Positions 33,387-44,431 of a DNA stretch of 64,000 nt are shown here, piece after piece. The notes under the pieces were generated by a model. That model had not been told where the DNA came from. It did no database searches and saw nothing but the letters and a program-made list of their open reading frames with translations. Position 1 is the stretch's first letter. Every line of letters starts with the position of its first letter. The position numbers were made by a program, and so were the translations under genes. Origin of the DNA: Rhipicephalus microplus (lineage: Eukaryota > Arthropoda > Arachnida > Ixodida > Ixodidae); the NCBI RefSeq assembly GCF_043290135.1, contig NC_134710.1, positions 322,187,017-322,251,016 of the forward strand, written 5' to 3'.

Positions 33387-34135
33387 CGATTGCAGGCGCT
33401 GCTTCCGGGTACAAGTCCAGCAAAGCGGTCACAGCGCATAGCCCGTCTTTTATTTTTTTTGCACTTCGCCGTGTCGCGTTATGGCTGACAGAAATTAGGT
33501 TCCTTTTTCCTTCTTCAAGAATCACTACCACCACCGTTTCTCACCATAGGCTGCAGGGCACCGTCCGCCACACGCCACATCACCGTGCCGCCGAGAAGCA
33601 GGCCATGGTGCATCGGTGTGGTGGCGCCATCTATTTTTGCTTAGAAAGCTAGCTACAGGATAGTGTCCATTCTAGCGGTATGGCTAGATGCCTCGTAGAA
33701 TTTTAGAATAATCTGCAATGCTGGCGAAGTGGACGTAATCTTAAAAAAATTGTCTAGTGCCTTCCCGAAGCTTCTCAAACATTGCAGGTGCAGTTATCGC
33801 TGAGAATTACTGACAGTGAAACGAGGCGATAACAAAAATTGAGGAGGGGAGGTGGTACTAATATTTATTATTGTTGAAAAGAACTCTAGACATGTTGGTG
33901 GTGTACTGACAGCTAAGCAGCGCATGAGAATAATGGCTCACCGCTTAAAGCAATTCTTTTAAACAGCTTTTAAGGAAACAAAGAAATAGAAGCAAAATTT
34001 GTGCTTACAGTAAAGATTTAGACCATTAGATTATGTGGTGCTTCGCACGCCGTACTTGAGAGCTTCAGAAAACTTGTCCATCTGGTGTTCTTTGACATGC
34101 CCAAACATCTAACAGTATAAGGAGCGCTGATTTAT
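33387..34135. other. No gene recognised
   Basis: No domain-bearing frames, repeats or RNA genes recognised. Confidence 0.4.
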
Positions 34136-34215
34136 CTATCTAAATTCGGCTGCCATGGCCGGAAACGAACCCACGGAGTTCGGGTTAGCACGCGAATCTG
34201 TAACCAGTGTGCAAA
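34136..34215 (-). mobile_element. tRNA-like SINE fragment
   Basis: The minus strand contains a B-box-like GGGTTCGTTTCCGGCC followed by ATGGCAGCCGAATTT, which resembles the head-to-body junction of a tick tRNA-derived SINE. The A-box side is degraded. Short and uncertain. Confidence 0.35.
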
Positions 34216-34762
34216 TCAGGCGGACCTAAGTTTAAACAATCAATACCTGAAAGCAGATCATTGCCTTTATTTTAAGTATCATTACACCACCTGTGTGTGT
34301 AAGAATCCCAACTCCAATAGTTAGAGTCACCTTAAAACCAATTGAAAAAATGTAAGTGTGCATAAGGTGGAAACACCAGCACCAAAGATAAAAAACATTC
34401 ATGTTTCTTCGAATGTGACACAACATTCCACAAACATGCCAACAAAGGGGAAAATAAGAGCCTGAAGATCCTCACTGACCTCAGTATGACTTCGGTTGGA
34501 CGTTATTTTGTAACTCATGAACATCAATAGCAGTAACAGGGACTCATTTTTCATTCCTTTTCATGTCGGACAACCGGATATATAAGCCGAGTCACGTCAC
34601 CCCGCTGGTGACTAAGGTAGTGCTTGCCGAAGGTCCTTGGGTATGTAGTGGTGCTTTGCGGGACGCATAATACTTCCTATACTTCCTATAGCGAGGTGGA
34701 GCAGGCCCGCTTGGAAATAGGATGTGTCTGCTATCAGGCGTGTGGTCCGATGTCCCCATCCT
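34216..34762. other. No gene recognised
   Basis: No recognisable features before the tail of the next LINE. Confidence 0.4.
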
Positions 34763-34911
34763 TATTTATTTATACATTTATTTACACATATATCTACAGC
34801 GCCCTCTGGGGGCATTGTTGTAGGGGGGTTTACAAATTCAAAGTACATTTAAATCAGTGGGGACAAGTTGAATTGCACGGCACTCAAAAAATAAAAACAA
34901 ATCAAAAACTC

Positions 34912-35915
34912 CTAAATCACAGCATACAATATCGTTATGTGACCACATACTCCTTTGAAAGAAAAGGAAATGCTGCGGAAGGGGCGATCACAATGTTTTT
35001 TCGGAAAACCGTTCCATTCGTGAATAGTTTTAGGAAAAAAAGTATTTGCATACGTTGATGTTCGGCACATATATTCACACACTTTCAAAGGATGGTCCCG
35101 TCGTGATGAGATGTATGTTGGTGGTCTGATGTATTTGCCTTTATCGATCCCAGTTTTGTCGTTTATTAGGTTGTAGAAAAGACATAGCCTGATATATTTA
35201 CGCCTGGAGGAGAGTAACGGCCAACCAAGTGAACTAACGATTTCGCTAGACCTTCTGGTGAAGTCATAATCACCCGTCAAAAACCGGGCGGCCCGTTTCT
35301 GAATGCGCTTGAATGACCAATATTTAACTTTGCGGCCGGGTTCCAGGCAGTGCAAGCATATTCTAAAATCGGGCGTACATTTGACACGTAAAGAACCTGT
35401 TGAAGAACAGAGGGCGCGGTTCTGAAATTGCGGCGTAGGAAGTTCAGCACGCGACTGGCTTTAACTGATACCATGCGAACATGATCATTCCACTAAAGTG
35501 TGCTGTTGATGACAACTACAAGATACTTGTAATAATTTACCAAAGATAATGGTATCCTTTCCCTTAGGTAATTTGTGGTAAAAGGCTGTTTTTTCTTGGT
35601 AAACCTAATGACACAGCACTTTCACACATTAAGCTGCATTTTCCACGTACTGCACCATGCTATTACTGAGGCAAGGTCTTTCGGCAATTGTTCGGAATCT
35701 TGAGTGCACTTAATTTCACGATATATGCAGCAGTCATCTGCGTACAACCTCACTTGACTGTCCACGCTTTCAGCAAGATCATTGATATAAATCAAAAAGA
35801 GAAGCGGCCCCAGGACGGAGCCTTGTGGCACTCCTGAAATGACGTCTACATGTGACGACGACACGCTATCTATGATGGTGCATTGTTTCCTGCATGAGAG
35901 ATAACTTGTAGTCAT
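34912..35915 (-). pseudogene. LINE 2 ORF2, C-terminal RT half, frameshifted
   Basis: Three pieces are visible. Positions 35,915-35,622 hold ISGVPQGSVLGPLLF and VRLYADDCCIYR (RT catalytic box YADD). Positions 35,474-35,277 hold RVLNFLRRNFRTAP and ARPILEYA-type sequence. Positions 35,355-34,912 hold RIQKRAARFLTGDY and EWNGFPK-like C-terminal sequence. The thumb region between is shifted or lost. Confidence 0.8.
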
Positions 35916-37782
35916 GCCATTTTTTTAGCAGATATATTGAGACACGATACTTTCAGTAAAAGGAGCGAGTGTGTAACAGTGTCAAAAGCCTTGCTAAAGT
36001 CTAAAAAAATGCAATCAATTTGGCTACTGGAATTTAACGTTGCGGCGATGTCATGTGTAAATTCTACGAGTTGCGTATCGCAGGAAAACCCTTTTCGGAA
36101 ACCGTGCTGTGTTGGACAGAAAAAATTGTTAGTCTGAAGATGCTTTGCCAAGTTCGAGTATATAATATGCTCAAGTGTCTTACAGGACACACACGTTAAC
36201 GAAATGGGCCGATAGTTGCAAGTACTTGACTTGTCACCACTCTTGAAAATAGAAATTACATTTGCTCGTTTCCAGTCATCAGGTAATGCAACCTGCGATA
36301 AAGAATTTCTGAGCACACTGTAAGAAATGGGCTTATTCAAAGGGCACAGTTCTTTAAAATGAAGTTTGAGATTTGATCTGGTCCTGATGCCGAGTTTGCA
36401 CTAAGGTTTTTTAAAAGAGATGCAACACCTTGTTCTGAAATTTCAAACTCCGCCATTTCCGATAACGTCACTGTGTTGCACATTGTAGTTTGAACCACTG
36501 ATGGAACCAAAAACACAGACTGAAAGTACCGGTGAAAGCATTCGGCTTTACCTGTACTGTCCGACAAGTATTTAGTACCATTGTTTATATCAGGAATACC
36601 ACCAGGAACCTTTGTCTTTCTTTTAACGTATTTCCAGACGAGTTTCGGGTTAGTTTTCACCTTAATACTCAGATCACTCAAGTATGCTCTCTCTGCTTTC
36701 CTCATATCTTTGGTTATTTTCTTACCAAGTAGGTTCATCTGTTTGTATGTTTCAAGGTCTGACATGTGACAAGATTTGCGATAGAGACGATCTATTTTGT
36801 TTATGAGCACTCGGAGTTTCTCATTTAGCCATGGTTTATCATTTCGTTGTTTGGCCGATATGACTAGTGATGGTACAAAAGTTTGAGTTTGAGATAACAG
36901 TTTTGTTTTCAGCTCATTCCACAAGTCATTCACGTCAGAACACGAGCATAGCTCTTGAAACTCAGGTAAATAAGCGTCTAGTTTTGTTGCAATAGAAGCG
37001 TAGTGTCCCTTTTCATATAAAAACACCTTTCTGGGCCCCGAAGCTCGTTGTTGAGCTACAGCTAAGCACATTTTAACAAGGACAACTTCGTGATCACTAA
37101 TACCTGGTACTGTAACAACAGAGGAAGCAAGGGTTTGATCATTGCAAAAAAAAAAAAACAGGTCTAATGCGTTTGCACTAGTACTGCACACCCTCGTGGG
37201 GGCTGTTACAAGCTGGTATAACTGATGGGAATTCACGATTTCTTGAATAGCTCTATGTAGCAGTGACTCACTGTGAATTATCGGTTTGAATGAGGACCAT
37301 GCAACATCAGGTAGGTTAAAATCACCGGCAACCATTATGTATGTTGTATTTATGGTTGACAAAATATTGCTTAAAGTAAATAAAGGCTCGGGTGTTGTAT
37401 TACTAGGGGGCTTGTAGAAGTAACCAACAGCCACAGATGAGCCACCACTCACCATAACTTTACACCACACAGATTCACACAAGTCACTAACACCATGAAT
37501 AGGAACGCTACTGATACTGTTATGGATCATTAGGAATACACCACCTCCGTGTGCCGTGTGGTCCCTTCGGTATACTGCATAAGTCGACGGAAAGAATTCA
37601 TGATCTGCGATGGTGGTATCGAGCCAGGATTCCGCGCCAAAAACTATGTGTGGTTTAGTCATGTCTCACAACAAAAGAAATTCTGTTATTTTGTTTTTCA
37701 AACTGCGACAGTTAACTACGATGCACGTTATCTCGTTTTTTCTCAATTCTTTTGTCAGTAAAATGCCATTTCGAGGTGATTG
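35912..37782 (-). pseudogene. LINE 2 ORF2, endonuclease and N-terminal RT
   Basis: The frame continues from ORF1 past UAG (37,783-37,785) with 38 open codons to a TGA (37,666-37,668), then ATG at 37,662. By alignment the TGA sits where the intact LINE has Leu. The 441-residue stretch holds the endonuclease: FGAESWLD, HGGGVFLMI, VAGDFNLPDVAW, ISDHEVVLV. A frameshift near 36,340 leads to the RT start: ANVISIFKSGDKSS, NYRPISLTCVSCKTLEHI, TQHGFRKGFSCDTQLVEF, DFSKAFDTV. It is inactive as it stands. Confidence 0.85.
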
Positions 37783-38083
37783 CTATCTACGACTAGGCAC
37801 AACTCTATCTTCAGCGCTGTTATACAGGAGTATTTGGTCATCCATGGATAATTTATTGACACGAACCTTAAAATCACCACCCTTTCCTTTAGCGTATTGT
37901 ATCAATTCTTGCCTTTCTAGACTGACTTTGGGTGAATAGTCTCCACAGATTCCAAAGTTGGTTCCCTTTAGCTTGCCAGAAGACTTAGGCACACGTTCTT
38001 TTTCTTTAAAAGATAGAAAATTCACTATGACGGGCCTTTCCTTCGCCGCCGAATATCAGCCTAATCTGTGACTTCGTTCAATA
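37783..38083 (-). pseudogene. LINE 2 ORF1, C-terminal part
   Basis: It encodes VNFLSFKEKERV, KLKGTNFGICGDYSPKVSLER and KVRVNKLSMDDQILLY, which match the end of the intact LINE's ORF1 (FAFFKDKHSIM, LKGTLFAIREDFAPQTRFA, KLSVDKLRIDNVTYVY). It ends at UAG followed by CAA UCA. It is cut from its N-terminal part by the inserted LINE fragment. Confidence 0.8.
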
Positions 38084-38779
38084 GCGTCAGGGGCAATTTT
38101 ATTATTTATTATTACGTTAAGTTTTATTGGCGCAAGGGCATCTAAGGCCAAAGAGCGCCAGTACAAGTGTTTCATTTCGGTTATTGGTTTAAAAATTAAA
38201 ACAAATGATTAAAACATGATTAAAATTAACCAATATCTACGAACCATTTAAAACGCAGTACATTTAAAAGAATGTCACTTTGTTTAAAAAAGAAATGTCA
38301 CTTTGCTAAAACCTTCATTTTGTTGGCTGAAGTCTGTGCTGACAAATTTGTCTGCAAGGCCCAAGACCCTCGCAGCTGAAGTCCTTGCCTGAGCAAGAAC
38401 TGCGAAGGCTCAGACATACTTTTTATGCACCAGGGGGTACCTCACACTTGAGGCGCAGCCTGGTGCCTAGGATGGAATGATATCATTGTTAAAAATTTCA
38501 CTTTCCCAAGATAATGAAGAAGCCTCTTAAGGTCAACCACTGCATCAAGTGATAAAAACAGCGCTGGATGAAGTGGGATATGACGATAGAGCTCCCTGAA
38601 AAGGGTCAGTCGTGCTTGGTGAAGCATAGGCATTGTATGAGGACATGCACAATGGTTAGACTCTCTTCACAGTGTATACATGTAGGTGGATCAGTGCCTG
38701 TCAAAAGGTGTTTATGTGTGGCATAAGTGTGGCCTATTCTGAGCCGTGTTAGAGCGACTTCGGCGTCAGGGGCAATTTT
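38084..38779 (-). mobile_element. 5'-truncated LINE end inserted in LINE 2 ORF1
   Basis: The insert (38,101-38,762, 662 bp) is flanked by perfect 17-bp copies of GCGTCAGGGGCAATTTT (38,084-38,100 and 38,763-38,779). It has an A+T tail (TTATTTATTATTA on the plus strand, left) and encodes LTRLRIGHTYATHKHLL and PPTCIHCEESLTIVHVLIQC, the CCHC-type C-terminus of an RNase-H-bearing (I/R1-like) LINE. Hallmarks of target-primed insertion are clear. The frame happens to fuse with LINE 2 ORF1. Confidence 0.88.
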
Positions 38780-39349
38780 GATCTGTAAGTCACTGGAACA
38801 AAAGGAAATAACTTTTTCCTCTGATTGTGCCCACGCTTTATTCCCATTATCTGGGAAACCATAAAATACCAGGTTATTTCGACGATTCCTACTTTCGAGG
38901 TCGTCCTGACAATCTTTCATAGCCTGACACGCACGCGCAAGCACTCCACATTGAGCTGCAAGTTGCTCAAGTTCTTTTTTGCCCGTCTTACCTAGGGGGG
39001 TGTTATTTTCTACACGCGTTAATATATCATTTACATCTGCCACTCGCTGCTCAAGCGCATGTTGCTCTTTTTGCACTGAATGTATTTCTTCTGTTATTTT
39101 TTGTTGAAACGCTGCGTGGTTAGCTCGGATAGAGCTAAGTTCATCAAGAATGGCAGACTGAGATATCTGCATTGAAGGTAATGTCATGATGGTGTCGAAC
39201 ATCTGCTTTTCCTGATGCAGTGTTAGAGGGCCTGGGTTTTGCTCTATATCCCCAGATAACAGCAAAATCATTTTCATCATATGACCACACGCGACAGCAT
39301 CAGCGTGCAAGGCCGACAGGTAGCAAAGCACCAAACAAAGAACAGCCAT
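38763..39349 (-). pseudogene. LINE 2 ORF1, N-terminal part with 2A
   Basis: Starts at an ATG at 39,349. Residues 1-31 form a hydrophobic leader (MAVLCLVLCYLSAL and MMKMILLL). Residues 32-41 are SGDIEQNPGP. A coiled-coil region (QKITEEIHSVQKEQHALEQR) and the L1-type domain start (ESRNRRNNLVFYGFPD) follow. The layout and the 2A position match the intact LINE within one residue. The open frame continues by chance into the inserted LINE, giving a 247-codon chimera. Confidence 0.85.
39227..39256 (-). other. 2A ribosome-skipping motif in LINE 2 ORF1
   Basis: Encodes SGDIEQNPGP, a match to D-V/I-E-x-N-P-G-P. It follows a hydrophobic leader as in the intact LINE. Conservation of both motif and position in two diverged families suggests selection on it. 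Confidence 0.85.
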
Positions 39350-39790
39350 GGGATCTGGCGCCGATTTCTTAAATGGCCTACCGTATACAGGGAGGTAAAA
39401 GTAACTAACCTGAAGAAATACTCTACGTCAGATACCAAAGTGGTTAAATGGTGGGTGTGCTTTTGTAGTGCTTCGCTGTCCATCGTTGCCAGCTGCATAT
39501 ACGCTCGCAACCGAGCGTTGATACCGCTGGCAGCGCCGTCATGTTGAGTGCAATCCTGACCGCAGGAAAGCAAGGAAGTTCAATGAAGAAGTCTTGCGTC
39601 AAAGAAATGTCTGGCAGAGCCAAACACACCGCTGATGCCGTGGCATCCCGGGCAATCGCTGTAATCTGCATCAGCTGAACATACACTCGACGTAAGTTTC
39701 CGGCTGCCATGTCGGCGCCAGATAACAGATGTAATGTGTACAGCCCAAGGGGAGTGCAATACTGCATCAGGCAAGCAATCGAAGATGCAA

Positions 39791-40020
39791 TAAAGTTGCC
39801 TCTTGGCGAAAATAAGTGATCTGGAAACGAGCCTTATTCCTAAGGAATGAATATATCTGAGAAGTTCCTGGGAAAGAAAGCATGTGTAACCTTGTTTTAG
39901 AGACAATTAACGGCATCTTCCTTCATAAGAACTGCCGCAGCTGCCTCGGGGATACGCATCTCACTATCAGTCTTTAAGACACGCTCATATTTTGTTGGCT
40001 GTTAAGACAGAGAGAAACGA
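39791..40020. other. No gene recognised
   Basis: Possibly the outermost 5' leader of LINE 2; no independent feature is visible. Confidence 0.3.
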
Positions 40021-40510
40021 GAAAAAAGGAAAGCAGGGAGGTTAACCAGATGTTATATCCGGTAGGATACCCTGCATTTGGTTTGTGGAATAGTGGGTTA
40101 AAAGATAGATAAAAGATAAAAATACAGAAGTTAAAACATAGATAAAAGAGAGAGAAGTTAAGAAATAAGAGGAAAATACGTACACATGCGCAAACACAAA
40201 ATCAATCCCCTCAGAGGCGTTACGACAGGCCAGTAGTTCGCAAGAAGCCCAGTAGCGCCTGCACAGCCTTCTTTTGTGATGATGAGTCATGACGATGGCA
40301 CAGTATATACTTTCTTCTGACAGCGGCTGGTGATCTAACTTGTTCAGTCGATTAGAAATGTATTGTCTTTGTAGATCCGAGCAGTCACAGAGGACGTGTC
40401 GACTTGTCTCTCCATCTCCGAAGTGTGTACAGACGGCGGTGTCGGCCATCCCCATGCGAAACGTGTACGACGGGTAAACGCGACGCCCAACCATAGCCTG
40501 CACAGAACAG
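40021..40510 (-). mobile_element. R1/I-type LINE, 3' end fragment
   Basis: The minus strand encodes GMADTAVCTHFGDGETSRHVLCDCSDLQRQ (split here as MGMADTAVC and ETSRHVLCDC) and LNKLDHQPLSEESI, typical of the C-terminal zinc-knuckle region of R1/I-type LINE ORF2. One expected Cys (after C-x2) reads Phe. The 3' UTR block GGGAGGTTAACCAGATG (plus strand, 40,040) is shared with the fragment at 57.97 kb. The rest of the element is missing. Confidence 0.75.
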
Positions 40511-41800
40511 TAGCATCACCTCATCGAGGTTTTGTTGGAAGCCGTAAGCTTAACTTAGAACTAAGGGATCACGATTTTTCATGCGCAAAAAGAGGCTCAT
40601 TTCAAATTGACCAGGATGGATTGGCGAGCAAGCATGCGGAGCTTCCTAGCAGCGTCCGTCCTAGAGAGAGCTATTGTATAGTCATGGTTGTTAAAGGTTA
40701 TTACATTTTTAGGGTTGAGAGCCTTTTAGATTATTAAACACGCGAAATTGAAGGAAGCGTGCGCGCCCGTAGCGGGCATTTATTAAACATACATATAACG
40801 CTCGCGCGCGGTGTAAACAGTTTCTATATTTAATATTACTCACCGTCATTCAGCCGATGAAGTACCCGCACAAATGGCGCACAGGCAAATGTTCTGGAAC
40901 GATAAGCTGCGAACGGTTCAAAACTCTCTTGAGTTCATGCTGTTGTCCCTAACCCGCTATCGTTAGCATTGAGGTTTCTTACTCTTCTCCTTCACGGTAG
41001 TTCTTTGACCGCAGAACAACGAGCCACCGCCGAAACAAGCACTGTGCATCACTTGCTCTAGGCGTGACCTGCTTAGGCTCACATCTCTATTTCGCTTGAT
41101 ATACCGGGACCCTCCAATACCACTTTGTCATAAGCCGCTAGTTTCCTGGCGTCGTAGAGGAGACCTGCCTTGTTTCCTCGTTTATAACGGATGATTCTCG
41201 AGACGTCAATTTCTCGCGACGCAACGCTTGGCATCTCACCTTTACATGTGAGGTTGTTGTGTGAAAAATAAGTGCCAACGACAACTTCAGAAGTACGCAC
41301 AAGCAAGTCATACAGCAAACCTTGTTAAGGGATCGTCTGTATCTTTTTGTGTTTGCTACGACCGCAAAAATATTGCAGACGGTAGGATGAACGAATGTGC
41401 AGTGAGAGGGCAAACAGAAACTGCATCCATCTTCCGCCGAGCATCTCGTGTCAAATTTTGTTTACGATGTAAAGGCCCAGAGGTTACTCGGTCGGTTGCC
41501 CTGCCGAAAGGCTGAAGGCCAAGCTAAGGCACTTAGGAAATGCTGTCAGCATCAGGTTTTCAATCTGGTGCAGTGGTCTGCGGAGAAATCCCTTCCCACG
41601 AGTGAACAAAAACATGGTTGAAAGAGCAAAACAAATTGAAGTGAGGCTTCCGGAATGGTTTCATACTCCTCACGTACTACAGCGTACTCCAATAACATTG
41701 TTAAGTGAGCATCTTTATAGCGCGCAAACGCAGCCCTGGAGCCAACGAGAGCGGGTCGTCCGATGAAAATCATTAATAAAGAATGGCAGCATATCCACGG
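40511..41800. other. No gene recognised
   Basis: Short domain-free frames only; G+C-richer around 41,000-41,250. No element ends recognised. Confidence 0.4.
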
Positions 41801-41824
41801 AGTGAATGATGGAGAGTGGGGCGA

Positions 41825-42050
41825 AGCATCCGTCCGTCCATTCGTTCTTGCTTCCGTCCGTTCATGCATCCGTCTGTGTGACCGTCTATGCGTCCATTTG
41901 CCCGTCCGTGCGTGCGTCTGTTCATCTGTGCGTTCCACCATGCATCCGCCCCTGCGTCCGTCCATGCGTCCATCCTTCAGTGCAGCCATCCGTGAGTCCG
42001 CCCATGCATCTATCTGTCTGGTGTTCGTTCGTCCATCTATTCAACACTCC
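41825..42050 (+). repeat. Degenerate CCGT/CCAT minisatellite
   Basis: About 225 bp of diverged tetranucleotide-like words (TCCGTCCAT, GTCCGTGCG, CATCCGTC). It produces long mirror-image open frames rich in Cys/Val/Ser-Pro on one strand and Thr-Asp-Gly-Arg on the other. These follow from the repeat and are not genes. Confidence 0.75.
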
Positions 42051-42547
42051 AAGTACCACCATCTCGTATATTTTCATCATATATTCCACATATGCACCAC
42101 AATCCAGCGGACATTCCAAAGACTAAACAGGAGGTGGCACACGCACACTTTCTTACGGCTTGCGCTTCGTGTCTACTTCCCACTTTCCACCACCTCGAGT
42201 TCATGGTATATACTTGTTCACTGTATTCATGGCACTGTGGCCCAACAATCGCTAAACCTTTCTAAAACCAAAGAGATTATACCCAGTGAGTATAACGTAG
42301 CAACCTTTTCTTGTCAGATAGTGCTCAATGTACATGCCAATGGCTGCAAAGGGGGAATGAGAGAAGGAGAATCCGGCTTTTGGTTAATGCGCACGCTGCA
42401 AATTTTTTATTGTTCAACAAAGCACAGAAGAAGTGTCTCACCGGCACCACCTTGAAGGTCAAAATGTAATACTGGTTACACACTATGACTACTACTACGA
42501 CTACGAGAGATGAACGGGTACCGCTATAAGGAGCTTCGCCCCTAAAA
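42051..42547 (+). repeat. Candidate dispersed repeat ending in GGAGCTTCGCCCC
   Basis: It follows the minisatellite and ends AAGGAGCTTCGCCCCTAAAA (42,528-42,547). The reverse complement of that end motif occurs at 25,051 and 56,914. Only the end motif recurs in this window, so the extent is a guess. Confidence 0.35.
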
Positions 42548-43495
42548 TAGGATTGACTCGCGATTTACTTTCGTCCAATGGTGAGAGGGAAGCAAGACGT
42601 TCCTCCATTTATTACGGCTGAAGACTAGCATGGTTGGTTCCATCTTGAGAATATTCGCAATCCCGAAGGCTTATCACCGCGGAGATGGGTTTGCTGGTTT
42701 GCTCGTTGTTCAATCTAATAATTAAAAGCTTCATTTAGCTTTCCTGGCTAATAAAAATAGATTAATTACACCTTAACGAACCAGTGAGCTTTAATAAACC
42801 AGTTACGTTTACTTTGTGCTTCTAGAAAGCATTTGATATTGGTCACTTTTGTCGGCATCACATCATAATTGCGTGCAGCAGGATAGTATGACATAAGAGC
42901 TTCGCGAAGCAGCGGTTGTCAGACACATTGTAATAATTCAAAGCGCCTGGGAATCAGGTGATCGATGGCGCCTTCATTCGAGTTATCGTCATCCATAGTG
43001 GCTTCCTACGGCCGTGCAACGCCTTGTCTGACTTTCTTAATACTATTTAAAGTAAACACTCTATGCATATCAAAATAGTTTTATGGAGCCATCAATTTCC
43101 GCTACTGATTATGTTGGGCCAACGAATAAAACCAACAGGCTAAGAAACAAAGGAAAGCTGAAATAATATAATTCATTTAAATTGCACTTCTTGCTATTGA
43201 AAAGCCCGGAATTCGGCAAGTCTTGGATTTTTAACACGAATAAATGTAACCGACAACTAACGGCACTTCACTAGCGGAAATGAGAAAAAAAGCAACAAAG
43301 GAAAGAACAAGCAACAAAGAGGGAAAGGCGAGAACGTTGCTGTCCTTAGGAAAGAATTAATTACTTCTGTTGGTAGCTTCGCTTACAATCTACAGATGAA
43401 GTGAACCGGCCCACGCTACGCTTCTAACGCGAATACTGGCTGAAGAAAATCAACTGAGCTTGATTTTCAAGCACTACTAGAATAAGTGTTGTGAC
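42548..43495. other. No gene recognised
   Basis: A+T-rich, no domain-bearing frame. A short palindrome, GCTTCGCGAAGC, is at 42,900-42,911. Confidence 0.4.
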
Positions 43496-43496
43496 A

Positions 43497-43692
<196 letters not shown>

Positions 43693-43889
43693 TGTCACGT
43701 TTCTCACGACACACTTGCTTTATTAGGCTTGTTGTGTAGACTAGCCAAGCAGCAGCTCAAGTAAATCTTCTTTGTTCTCTTCCACTCATGAATCTCACAC
43801 AAGGAGACCATGTGACAATAGTCCCCACTTTTGAAAGCATCGACTCGGTGCTCGTAAATAAAGAAAAAAAAGACCGCGAGCGCATCATG

Positions 43890-44197
43890 AGCATGGCATG
43901 TAGTCATGTTGTTACATGACACGCATGCCATGAATTTCATGTTAGGGTCTGTCGCTTGTTTTCGCCATGCAATCATGCGATACCATACCAGTTTTGCAAC
44001 ATGCCATGAGAACGAAACTACCGCAAGAGCTGCAGGACCATGAAATGTAAATCGTGACACTCATACATACATATCATGATTTTTATGCCATGACTAGTGA
44101 AATATGTTCTGCATACAGTCATGTTATGCCATACCAAGTTTGGTATTGATACCATTATCGAAACGGCCAGGAGAATTAAAGGTCGTAGGCGGCTAGG

Positions 44198-44256
<59 letters not shown>
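43890..44256 (+). repeat. Dispersed repeat D with (GATA)n, uninterrupted copy
   Basis: CATGAC-rich repeat: GACACGCATGCCATGAA, AGGGTCTGTCGCTTG, GAACGAAACTACCGCAAGAGC, TTATGCCATACCAAGTTTGG, CGAAACGGCCAGGAGAATTAAAGG, then (GATA)n at 44,197-44,256. It serves as the empty-site reference for the Gypsy insertion at 9079, where the same repeat is broken between matching blocks. Confidence 0.78.
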
Positions 44257-44431
44257 GCTTTAGAATATAAAAAAATTGAAGGCATACACACGCTGTTGTG
44301 TACGCATACACGCATACACACACCAACACTTGCGCCGAGCGCAAAAAGAAAAGGAGTAAAAACAAAGAACACAAACAGCAGCAGTGACGTGAAGTCACGG
44401 CCCGTTGTAGCACGCGAAAGCACAAGGGCTA

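Larger units (their letters stand above)
34763..39790 (-). mobile_element. Second CR1-like LINE, decayed, with a LINE fragment inserted
   Basis: Same plan as the intact LINE: ORF1 with a 2A motif, UAG, in-frame ORF2 with endonuclease and RT, 3' UTR, and a TTATTTATTTATACATTTATTTA tail at 34,763-34,785 on the plus strand. ORF2 is broken by frameshifts and stops. ORF1 is split by a 662-bp foreign LINE end. The 5' boundary is uncertain: leader-like sequence, including a CAGGTTAGTTA match to the intact LINE (39,398-39,412), continues to about 39,790. Protein similarity to the intact LINE is clear but moderate, so this is a different family. Confidence 0.85.

Noticed and set aside
41763..42126. Cys/Val/Pro-rich frame and opposing Thr/Gly/Arg-rich frame, possible secreted protein
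   Set aside because: Both come from the degenerate CCGT/CCAT minisatellite; no signal peptide with a plausible mature protein.
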